Shown here: piece by piece, positions 55,172 to 64,000 of the stretch
Layout: each line of letters begins with the position of its first letter
How positions within the stretch are numbered: the first letter of the stretch is position 1
Assembly (NCBI GenBank): GCA_014529385.2
Contig: CM043962.1
Span: forward strand, 122,101,970 to 122,165,969
DNA: 64,000 nucleotides
Origin: Adiantum capillus-veneris
Lineage: Eukaryota > Streptophyta > Polypodiopsida > Polypodiales > Pteridaceae
Direction: 5' to 3'
The notes under the pieces: generated by a model
Seen by the model: the letters and a program-made list of their open reading frames with translations, nothing else
What the model was told of the DNA's origin: nothing
The model's database searches: none
Translations under genes and position numbers: made by a program

Positions 55172-57535
55172 TTACTTTAGTGCAACATTGACAAGATTCA
55201 TACTATCCTTCAGCTGTATTCCTTGCATCCATCTAGCATTCTTCAAAAGGATAATTATTGAACTTAATAAGATACGGTGGATAATCTTATCATGCCGTAG
55301 TACCTTGTCTTCATGCTGAAGGATAGCTTCAGGTTGTAGCACCTCTTCTTGGTCTTCAATTTCTGGAGGGTCTTCAGTAATTGGTTCTCTTGGTGGCTCT
55401 CCTTTGCAGGGCTTAAGTAGTCTCACATGAAAAGCATTGTGTATGAGCCAATGGTTGGGTTGATAAGCCATGTCATTGATTGGCTTCAAGATTTGAAAAG
55501 GACCATAGTATCCTTTTGCTAATTTAGCATAATACTTTTGATGGCCCATAGGATTTTGTCTCGTCGTTTGCCTCAATCAAGACTTGGGAAACTTAAGTAA
55601 GACCCAATCATTTTCTTTGAATGTTAAGGCCCTTCTGTGCTTGTCAGCAGCAGCTTTTTTCCTTTGTTGAGAGATGGATATAGCCTCCTTAACCTTTTGA
55701 AAAGATTCTTGTAGGTCACGGCTATAATCATCAGCAAAACGAAGATCTTCCCATGTACTTTAAGTAGCAAGGGACTTTTAGGTCTTCCCTCTATGATCTC
55801 AAAAGGTGCTTTTCTCGTAGTAGTATGGACAATATTATTGTACGCATACTTTACAAGGGATGAGTACTTCTCCCATTGTGATCGTTAATCTACTTCTGTA
55901 ACATAAGTCTTTAGTAGATGATTGAGTATCGTAAGCTTGGCTATCTCACTTTGGCCATCCGTTTGTGGGTGATAGGCTGAAATTCAATCTTGTACCTAGA
56001 TTTTCAAAGAGTTCTTTCCAGAAATTACTGGTCATTCTAGGATCTCTATCCGACACGATGGATGTTGGTAATCCATGGTGTTTAAAAATCTGAGATATGA
56101 AGATGGTTACCATTTTGTGTGCCTTAATAGTATTTTTGGCTTGCTAAACTTGTCGACTATTGTCCATATTCCCATATTCCCATGGATAGACTTGGGTAAT
56201 CCAAAGATAAAATCCATGGATATACTCTCACATGGTGAATTAGGGATTGGCAATGGCTGGAGTAATCCAGGTTTCTTCCCTCTATCATACTTAGTCTTTT
56301 GGCATACCACACATTTTGAAACATACTCTTCTTGTATGTCCACTTTCATGGTAGGCCAATAGAAGTATGTCTCTACTCCTCGAAGAGTAGGTTGAATGCC
56401 TCTTTGCCCCACATAGGGAGGAGCATGGGATTAATACATGACTTTCTCACGAAGGGAGTGGGTAACACACAGCCTATTGCCATGGAGAAGATAACCATCC
56501 TATAAGGTGAATGGTTCCTCTTTCTTCCCCAAAGCAAGGGCTGACGTTACATCTTTAAAGTCAGGGTCTGTAGCATACTCATCTATCATAAAAGATAGAT
56601 CATTGTGAGTTGCTATAGACACCGCATTGACTTTTGGTCGTCGTGAAAGTGCATCAGCCACTTGATTGTGCTTATCAGCAATGTGAGCAATATGAAAATA
56701 AAATTGCGAAAGAAAATTTTCCCACCTCATTTGTTTGTTGGAAAACTTGGTTTGCGTCATGAAGTACTTGAGACTTTTGTGGTCTGTTCGTAAAATGAAT
56801 GGAGTCCCCAATAAATAGTGCTTCCATGTGTCTAGGACATGTAGAATAGCTAAAAGCTCTTTCTCATAAATTCCCAAGACCCGTTCATCCGTATTGAGCC
56901 TTCGGCTCTCATATGCTATGGCATGCTCTTCTTGAAGCAAGACTGCTCCAAGGCAATCACCACAAGCATCACATTGGACCTGGAATGTCTTTGAGAGATC
57001 TAGAAGGATGAGGACTGGTTGTGAGGTAAGCTTCTCTTTGAGCTTGTCAAAAGCATTTTTCTCCTTAGCACTCCATGAATATTTAACGTTCTTCTTTGTT
57101 AAGTTTGGTAATGGTCCTGCTATTTGAGATTTTTTTTTGCTATGAAGCATCTATAGTATGCACACATACCAATAAATCTTCTTAGTTCATGTAGATTCCT
57201 TGGATTAGGCCATGGTTTTATTACCTCTAACTTCAATGGATCTATACGGATACCATCTTGAGAAATAATATGACCTAAGTATTGAATCTCTTGGAAGGAA
57301 AAATTCACTTTTTGTTTGGTTGAGAAAAATCTTGTTCTCCCTCAATGCTTGAAAAATCAGTCGGAGATGTTGCTTGTGTTCCTCCAAGGACTTGGAGTAG
57401 ATGATGATATAATCAAAGAACACTGCAGTAGGGTCTAAATATTTTCTGCATCAAACAATTGAATGTGGTTGGTGCATTGTTCAAGCCAAAAGGCATGACT
57501 AGATATTCATAAAGACCAAACGTTGTACGAAACGC
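55172..57535 (-). pseudogene. Gypsy B RT 3' half, RNase H, integrase, broken
   Basis: Minus strand. After the nested element: [32 protein letters not shown] (57535-57440), then [18 protein letters not shown] (57423-), where the second catalytic Asp of the FFDD-type motif is Tyr. Thumb: YLGHIISQDGIRIDPLKLEV, FIGMCAYYRCF (57308-57120). RNase H is long and open (57150-56500): VQCDACGDCLGAVLLQEEHA, YEKELLAILHVLDTWKHYLL, HNQVADALSRRPKVNAVS. Integrase finger and start: FYWPTMKVDIQEEYVSKCVV, CESISMDFIFGLPKS (56412-56107). The middle (56100-55600) is decayed. C-terminus: GYYGPFQILKPIND, NAFHVRLLKPCKGEPPREPI, then a decayed chromodomain (55576-55172). Confidence 0.88.
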
Positions 57536-59532
57536 TGTCGAGAAATTTGCGGTCTTGCCAGGAAAGCACCGGGCTTATGGCTGTGAGAGTTTGTGAGAGA
57601 ACTCAACAAAAACTATATGAAGGAGTTAAACCATGGATGCCATGAAGACTAGGGTTTGGAAAGAAGTGCAATCAAAGAAGACTCACTCTTTCTCTCTTGC
57701 ACTCACACACACACAAAGAAAGAACGCAAAAGAGAATGTCAAAACAATACGAAGATGAAAACATCAAGGCTATGGTCATATCGTATCATGGGTAATATGA
57801 AAGGGTTAATGGATGAGTTAATGGCATTCAATCTTGGCTGACCAAATAGGCTACGAATTGTTCTTTGGAATTGTAGTTTTGTGCTTACCATAATATATAT
57901 ATTTTGCCTAGTGATTGGGATTAATTGTGTGTACAAATCCTCTTGGTTCATAGCAAGATAACTACGCTTACATCAAAAGAAAAATTATAGTCTATGAGAG
58001 GTAGTATGATGGGATCCGGTGATAGAAGTATTTCATTGAGCCTTTCAGGGCCGAAGAGAAACACTATACGTTGTTGAAAGTGTATTTTACGGCTAATCCA
58101 TACGTTAATTCTAATAGATCGTACAGAGTGAAAGCGATAGAAATGATCATCATGTGGGTTATTCATCTAGGATAGTATGTGAGAAATGTAGATACGAGAG
58201 AAGTGAAGAGATGAGAAGTTTCCCTCCCAAGCCCTATTCTTGCCCGTAGGCAATAAGGATACTGCGGGGAGAGATGTACCTGTAGCAAAGAGAACCTGGA
58301 GAGGATGAATTACTAAGAATGAGAGAGATAGGTTTGGTTAAGGAGATGAGATTAGATACATATATATATGTTGGATTAGAGATGAAAATGAAAACAACAA
58401 GAAATCAAGAAAACATCAATGTAGAACACATCTTACTTGAAACCCTTCGGCACCATTATTGATGGGAGAGAGAAGAAGAGGGGAGAATTCAACGTTGATT
58501 GATACGCCAAGTACAACACCTTCTTTGATTAGAGTTGATCCTCCAAGGATGGCGTACAAGAATGGCTAGTTTTCCTCTAGGAGAAAGTGTAGGCTTGGGC
58601 TTATGTTAATGGGGCTAAGTACAATTAGGCATTACTACTCACTCCCTCAAGAATTCCTCTCATCAATGGCTTGAATGCTTGAGTTCTTTTCAAGGAAGAA
58701 GAGGTCCCCTTTTATAGGTGAAGGGAACCCCCAAGGGTTTACACAAGAAGAGAGGAGCCAGTGTGAACAGGAATTGGAAAAGTTGGAAATGAGCTGTCCC
58801 TGCATGATGTGGGCAGACTGGGGTCCAGTATTTTGATCATATCTCCTCAACCGTAGCTCCAAATAAAAAAGTAAAAATATGGGCAGAAACTTCAGCTCAT
58901 TAGCTACGATTTTCATTTTAAAATCATTTTCCAATTCGGATTGGAACCTTGTGTAAAAAATTCATCAAAATAGGGTCCATTTCTGGCAGCAAAAGTCTTC
59001 ATGTGGTCCCCTTAGCTTAGACTTTCATTTGATTCCAAAGGACACCTCATGCCATATGAAAGCATGACATTGCTCCTTGACAAAGTTTTGTAATCATGCT
59101 TGCAATAATGCATGAAAATAAGTGTATCTTTGAAATCATGCCACCTAGTGTCCCACTAGGATATGATTCCCTCCTAGTAGCTATTTAAAAAGAAATATAA
59201 GAAAAATACATAGAATATATATATATTGGAGTTTACCCTAGATATAGGATCTAGCTAGGGTGTGAGATGATAATGAGATAGTAGAAATAAAGAATTAATG
59301 CTTTTTGCCCCAAGTTAAAGAGGCGGAGCTATTGATGCTTTTCCCATAGTATTTTCTGATGGTAAAGTAAGGATATGTTACCCTTGAGAAAAATAATAGG
59401 ATGAGATAGAAGGATTATTATTATACTTAAATATGCATATGTACATTATAGGAAAGATAATTATGTATCTAAAAAATTACAAGATAACTCTTGTAGCATG
59501 CGTTCCCACTATGTACGTGTCACAACACGACA
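57536..59532. mobile_element. LTR-like insertion nested in gypsy B RT
   Basis: 1997 bp, beginning TGTCG and ending CGACA (TG...CA with 5-bp inverted ends), flanked by ACGC at 57532-57535 and 59533-59536. Removing it with one ACGC makes the RT frame continuous across the KTAFRT motif. No integrase or RT inside, and no second copy of either end inside, so it looks like a solo LTR or a non-autonomous element. Minus-strand ORFs at 57951-57739 and 58166-57948 are related to each other. Orientation is not certain. Confidence 0.75.
57739..58166 (-). repeat. Two tandem, diverged, related ORFs in the nested insertion
   Basis: The first frame (58166-57948) contains FLFGPERLNEILLSPDPIIL then PLIDYNFSFDV. 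The second (57951-57739) contains SLFGQPRLNAINSSINPFIL then PMIRYDHSLDV. About 17 of 36 residues agree without gaps, so the DNA was duplicated (period about 215 bp) and diverged while both frames stayed open. No family recognised. Confidence 0.6.
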
Positions 59533-60190
59533 ACGCGGTCTTTAGGATATCTTCATCCACTATCCTTATTTGATGATAGCCACTTTTAAGGTCAATCCTA
59601 TTGAAGTAGGTAGAGCCTTGTAGCTTATCAAACAGATCTTCTACCCCGAGGTACGAAAAATCTATTTTTGATAGTGATATGGTTTAGTGTTGGATAATCC
59701 ACACACACACACACACACACAGTATGTACCATCTTTCTTTTGCACTAAAAGGACTGGAGAACAAAAGGGAGAGGAGCTAGGTCTCACCATCCCTTTGTCT
59801 ACCAATTGTTGTACTTTCCTAGTGATCTCCTCTTGTTGAGCTTGGGAAACTCGATAAGGAGGCTTGTTAGGCGGTGAGCTTCTTGGTAGGAGCTCAATTC
59901 GATAGTCATCATCCCATAAGTCCATAGGGATATCATCGATGAAAACATCTTGGAATCCATTAGGAAGGTAGACAAGTATAACTCTTCTTGATTCCTACCA
60001 TTTCCATTTGATAAATCAAGCATCATTAGTGGATTCTTTGACAAAAATCATGTACGTAGAAATCGAGCTTTTCATTGACTTATCAAAAGCTGGTGAATTT
60101 ACAAGTGGTATATTACGACCAGACTCATTAGCATCTATATACATGTTCTTTCCCTTGTAGGTGAAGTAGATTCTTATTTCAGGGAACTTC
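59533..60190 (-). pseudogene. Gypsy B RT 5' half, broken by a CA repeat
   Basis: Minus strand. Frames 60044-59662 show RNQEELYLSTFL, then DDYRIELLPRSSPPNKPPYR, QQLVDKGMVRPSSSPFCSPV, LLVQKKDGTYCVCVCVCG. In the other frame VDYPTLNHITIKNRF follows, then [37 protein letters not shown] to the nested element at 59532. [15 protein letters not shown] holds the first catalytic Asp of RT. Confidence 0.85.
59700..59721. repeat. (CA)n microsatellite inside the RT reading frame
   Basis: Eleven CA units in place of the short segment between DGTY and VDY. It shifts the RT frame. Confidence 0.95.
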
Positions 60191-61795
60191 ATGTTGGCAG
60201 CCATGCGATCAAACCATGCGCCCCTAGGATAGCATCCTCATGTTGGAGAGGAGAGATGAAAAAGTCTTCTTTGTCGACATAGCTTTGGACATGAAGCGTC
60301 AAGTTCCCAATCAAGGGAGTAACGGAGGCTTGCTGTCCCTTGAAAGGTGTGTCAGCCATTACAATATCTCCCATCTCAAAATCTCGAATGCCCAATTGGT
60401 GGCCAACTCCATTGATATGAAGTTGTGAGTAGAGCCAAGTCAAACAAGATGAAAGCATCATGCTCCCTTACCTTTCCCCAAGCATAGGAGAGAGATGATC
60501 CTTTGCAATGAGCATCCTCTTTTGGAGCTTCGATGGTGGAAGCCCTAGGAGTCTCATTGCAAACATTTTTCTTGGGGCAAGAACGATAGCCATGTCCTTG
60601 CTCCCCACACTTAAAACACTTATGGTCCTTGTGAAAAGCTTCAAGCTCTTCATGAGAGAGTTTGTTTTTACCTTTGTAAACTCCCTTCTCCTTGGACCTA
60701 TTGTTGTTGTTGTAGGAAGTGCCTTGGGAAGAATTTTGGGCATTGGTTTTGCCCATTTTTGTCTTTGTTTTCCATGGGTTTGACATTTCGTCTAGCCCCT
60801 TGTTGGAAATTGATGCGGGAAGCAGCCATGGCGTGGTGGATTACTTCGGTGATAGAACAAGGCCGTTGGGAGTTGACATACTCGGCCATTACTACAGGTA
60901 ATCCAACACAAAATTGTTGCTTTTTCTTGGTGAAGTTTATCTTTTGGAAGACAGTTGCCTTGAGATGTAAATCCCAAAACTTGTCCACATATTTGTGTAT
61001 AGACTCCTGTGAGAAAAGCTTCAAACTGCACCATTCGGTAAGTACTTTATCCTTTGTATCGCTTGCAAGGAATTGCTTCATGATGGAAACTCGTAGAGTT
61101 TTCCATGTCTTTGGGGCTTCATCGTTGCCATGAAGGCTAGCCCGCCATTGACGAGCAGATTTCTGGAAGTGCATAGCTACATGGCGTAGCTTGGAGGACT
61201 CCGTGAAGCCCGCGTCTCCAAGGCCGCATCAAATTGTTGGATGAAGGCCAATACTTTGTTGGTGGCACCAAAGGTGCCATCATAGGTGAGAAAAGAGATA
61301 CTCTTTCGTCCCTCTTTGAACTTCTTGAGCTTTTGTGATCTTTGCCATGCAAGGTATGATTTGCGATGTCCTCCCCTCTTGTATTCTCTAGGAGAATATC
61401 CATAGCTTTCGTCGGGAGAGGAGGCATGTGAAGAAGAAGGAGAATTGGGTGACCTCTTTCTTTACCTTTTCTTCCTTTGTTTCCTCTCTTCCCTTTCAAA
61501 GTGACGAGGAGAAGGACTGTGTGTTGACCGTTTCCTCGTGGGAGGAGTTGGCGATCGTCTAGACCTCCGTCTTCGTGGAGCCACATCTTCAGAGGAACTT
61601 AGGGATTCATTGCTTTCTTGGTCTTTGGATTCCTCCTCTTGTATGGGAGAGAGTCTTCTTTTGGGGGTCTCATCAAGAGGCCTCCTAAGCTCTCTCTCCT
61701 CTTGGAGAGAAAGGGAAATCCCATAAGCACGAAGTTGTTGAGTAACTTTGCCTTGCAAAGTAGGGTTGCCCACAACTTGATGAAGGAGTACGAGC
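60189..61795 (-). pseudogene. Gypsy B gag and protease, broken
   Basis: Minus strand. The gag N-part (61790-61462) has QGKVTQQLRAYGISLSLQEE and an Arg/Ser-rich PRRRRSRRSPTPPTRKRS. The core is in 61174-60698: HFQKSARQWRASLHGNDEAP, KQFLASDTKDKVLTEWCSL, HKYVDKFWDLHLKATVFQKI. Zinc knuckle CFKCGEQGHGYRSC (60690-60645) is intact. The protease frame shifts at FILFDLALLTTS (60450), where gypsy A has DPGSTHNFIS, and continues LGIRDFEMGDIVMADTPFKG (60400-). The first ~310 bases of gag are cut off by copia B at about 61800. Confidence 0.87.
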
Positions 61796-61800
61796 GGAAG

Positions 61801-61972
61801 TGCGACGCGAGAGAGAGTGCGAGAAGAAGAGCACGGCGATATGGTGAACTCGCTCTCCTGTAATGTGTAGAGCATAGTGAGTTCTTATTAGGTTTTTACA
61901 AAAGAATATGTGTACATACCTGGTGGCCCGCCCACTTACCTGGGCGACCACATTGGGCTTTATACCCCAACA
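61801..61972 (-). repeat. Copia B 3' LTR
   Basis: Minus strand: starts TGTTGGGGTATAAAGCCCAA at 61972, preceded by the purine tract AAGTGGGAGGT. It runs to about 61801, where sequence similar to gypsy gag begins; this outer end is approximate. Confidence 0.7.
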
Positions 61973-61976
61973 ACCT

Positions 61977-61987
61977 CCCACTTAAAG
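61977..61987 (-). promoter_or_regulatory. Polypurine tract of copia B
   Basis: Minus-strand AAGTGGGAGG immediately before the LTR, the same as the copia A tract in position and near-identical in sequence. Confidence 0.8.
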
Positions 61988-62061
61988 TCCAATGTGGTAC
62001 TTTAAGTGTGAGAGAAGCTACTATACAAGCTAATATACAAGAGATGTAGAGAAGTGATGTA

Positions 62062-64000
62062 CTACCCTACACCTAATTGCTTGCGAAAATGCGCAAAGCT
62101 CTCTGAGGGAAGTCCTTTTGTAAGTAGATCAGCAGGATTTTCTGTGGTGTGAACTTTGACAAGATGAAGTTGCTTATCCTCGAGCATTTCCCTGATGAAA
62201 TGATACTTCACATCCACATGCTTTGTCTTTGAGTGATAAACTGGATTGCGAGCCCATTGTATAGCACTTTGACTATCACAATATAACACAGGCATCTCTT
62301 CTTTGATTCCCAAATCTGTTACTAGTCGATTAAGCCAAATTGATTCTTTGCATGCCTCTGATGCTGCAACATATTCAGCCTCTGTAGTAGAGTGAGTAAC
62401 ACAATCTTGTAATCTAGAACGCCATGATATTGCTCCACCAGCCAATGTAAAGACATACCCTGACGTAGACCTTCGGTTGTCTAAGTCACCTGCATAATCT
62501 GAGTCTGTAAAACCCTTTACACTTAGCTCCTGACTCCCATAGCATATACGCATACTCTTTGTAGCTTTCAGGTATCTCAATATTCCTTTCACTGCCTCCC
62601 AATGTTTCTTTCCTGGGTTTGACATGTATCGACTTACTACTCCCACTGCAAATGCAATGTCTGGGCGAGTAGCAATCATTGCATACATCAAACTACCCAT
62701 TGCAGATGCATATGGAATCTTATCCATTTCAACCTGTTCTTCCTCAGACACAGGACAATCTTGTTTGCTAAGTTTCACATATGGTGGCAATGGAACACTC
62801 AGTGCCTTTCCCTTCTCCATATTGAAACGTTGCAAAACCTTGTCAATATACTTTGTTTGAGATAACCAAATCAACTTCTGTGATCTGTCTCTCTCAATGT
62901 GCATACCAAGTATATGACTTGCCTCACCCATGTCTTTCATGTCAAACGATTTTTCCATCTTTGACTTCAAAGCTGAAATTTCTTCCAAGTGCTTGCCAGC
63001 AATCAACATGTCATCCACATACAAAATAAGGATAAGCCAACTACCATCCTTAGCCTTCTTTGTATATAGACAGTGATCGAACTCACTACGTTTGTAGCCT
63101 TGAGAAAGCATAAACTTGTGGACTTTATGGTACCATGCCCTCGGTGATTGTTTTAAGCCATAAAGACTCTTTAACAACTGGCATACCCAATCTTCCTTGC
63201 CTTTCTCAACAAACCCTTCTAGGCTGCTGCATGTAAATTTCCACATCTAAATCACCATGCAAGAACGCTGTCTTGACATCCATTTGGTGCAACACCAAAT
63301 CTAATATGGCAACCAATGCAAGAAAGCATCTCAATGTAGTCATCTTGACCACCGGAGAGAAGACTTCATCAAAGTCAATGCCTTGTTCTTGCTTAAAGCC
63401 CTTGGCAACAAGCCTTGCTTTGTACTTTGGCTGACTATCATGAGCGGTGATCTTATACCTGTAAACCCATTTACAAGGTAGAGCCTTTTTGCCCTATGGT
63501 AATTTAACTAGCTTCCATGTCTTGTTTTTATGCAGAGCTGTCATCTCTGACTGCATGGCCAATTGCCAATTCCTGGAGTCCTTCATTTGCACTGCTTCCT
63601 TGTAACATGAAGGCTCATTGCAATCAACCAACATGACATAATTCATAGATGGAACAAACCTATCAGGATGTCGCGTGACACGTCCATATCTACGCACAAT
63701 AGGTGGCTTAGGCTCAGCCACAACCTGTGGTTCCACTCTATCCTGTCCTTGCTCCACTTGAGCTTTGACATTTTGTCTTGCACGTGCAGGTCCATCTTCT
63801 TGGAAGACAACTCTTCTAATCTCCTCAACCCTCTCTGGTTTAGAATGATATTTGGATTCATTAAAGTGAACATCATTGCTGCGGACAACCTTTCTAGATT
63901 CGGGATCCCAAAGTCTCTACCCCATCTCACCAGAATTACCATAGCCTAGAAAGATGCACTTTCTACTCTTTGGCTCAAGTTTGTTCCTAAATTCCTTTGG
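62062..64000 (-). pseudogene. Copia B pol: integrase end, RT, RNase H, broken
   Basis: Minus strand. From 64000: FLGYGNSGEMG, a TAG at about 63918, then RLWDPESRKVVRSNDVHFNE, EEIRRVVFQEDGPARARQNV (integrase C-terminal region). RT begins RHPDRFVPSMNYVMLVDCNE, MQSEMTALHKNKTWKLVKLP, a TAG at about 63494, then GKKALPCKWVYRYK, FDEVFSPVVKMTTL, MDVKTAFLHGDLDVEIYM (63480-63240). One extra base near 63225 shifts the frame; the long frame 63246-62062 then has LLKSLYGLKQSPRAWYHKVH, catalytic YVDDMLIAGK, TRPDIAFAVGVVSRYMSN, RNase H DSDYAGDLDNRRSTSGYVFT and CDSQSAIQWARNPVYHSKTK, ending LLTKGLPSESF. RT and RNase H active residues are intact. Confidence 0.93.

Larger units (their letters stand above)
53325..61800 (-). 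mobile_element. Gypsy B: Ty3/gypsy chromovirus, sister of gypsy A
   Basis: Minus strand. 3' LTR 53325-54819, purine tract 54820-54838, pol and gag to about 61790, where copia B cuts the gag start. A ~2-kb LTR-like element (57536-59532) is nested in RT. Gag, protease and LTR match gypsy A closely. The 5' LTR must lie beyond copia B, outside the window. All frames are broken. Confidence 0.9.
61801..64000 (-). mobile_element. Copia B: Ty1/copia retrotransposon, 3' half in window
   Basis: Minus strand. 3' LTR about 61801-61972, purine tract beside it, RNase H, RT, then the integrase C-terminal region, continuing past the window end. It is inserted in gypsy B gag. It resembles copia A in RT and RNase H but its LTR is different, so it is a sister family. 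Confidence 0.92.

Overview
This is a window of plant nuclear DNA, made almost entirely of decayed and nested transposable elements plus very long simple-sequence repeats. Evidence for a land plant: LTR elements primed by initiator tRNA-Met (TGGTATCAGAGC after a TG...CA LTR), both Ty1/copia and Ty3/gypsy polyproteins, a TNP2-type CACTA transposase, LINEs with a zf-RVT tail, GT-AG introns of 83-665 bp, and a host gene of the plant/animal MIX17 (CHCHD2/10) family. The very low gene density and giant (GA)n tracts fit a large repeat-rich genome (fern, gymnosperm or similar); the species cannot be fixed from the sequence.

Layout. 1-2.6 kb: tail of a gypsy element. 2.6-4.1 kb: microsatellites and a ~390-bp MITE-like element (3391-3780). 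4.8-6.2 kb: a gypsy RNase H/integrase fragment fused to a LINE 3' fragment. 6.9-10.4 kb: a broken CACTA TNP2 transposase gene, minus strand. 10.5-14.7 kb: a LINE (endonuclease, RT, zf-RVT), minus strand, between two GA-rich tracts. 15.2-16 kb: an unrecognised broken ORF family. 18.7-20.9 kb: a gypsy element lacking RT. 21.25-33.7 kb: gypsy A, plus strand, whose 5' LTR is split by a 5.36-kb domain-poor LTR element X (21382-26742) with a CTTTC target duplication. 34.3-35 kb: integrase fragment. 35.6-40.2 kb: gypsy C, minus strand. 40.57 kb: a tRNA-Gln-like gene. 41.4-43.1 kb: the only host protein gene I can support with an apparently intact reading frame, a six-exon twin-CX9C protein. 44.7-45.4 kb: a perfect 166-bp tandem duplication and a short retroinsertion. 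46.1-51.75 kb: a structurally complete copia element (189-bp LTRs, ATAGA target duplication). 52.4-53.3 kb: a broken coiled-coil gene cut by gypsy B (53.3-61.8 kb, minus strand), which itself carries a ~2-kb LTR-like insertion and is cut by copia B (61.8 kb to window end, minus strand).

No element here looks able to move by itself: each coding region has stops, frameshifts or lost domains. The copia element at 46.1 kb is the youngest dated insertion (two differences between LTRs). I see no bacterial-type defence locus, CRISPR array or other clearly new multi-gene system; the most unusual things are element X, an antisense ORF kept in the gypsy LTRs, and related tandem ORFs inside the nested LTR-like insertion.
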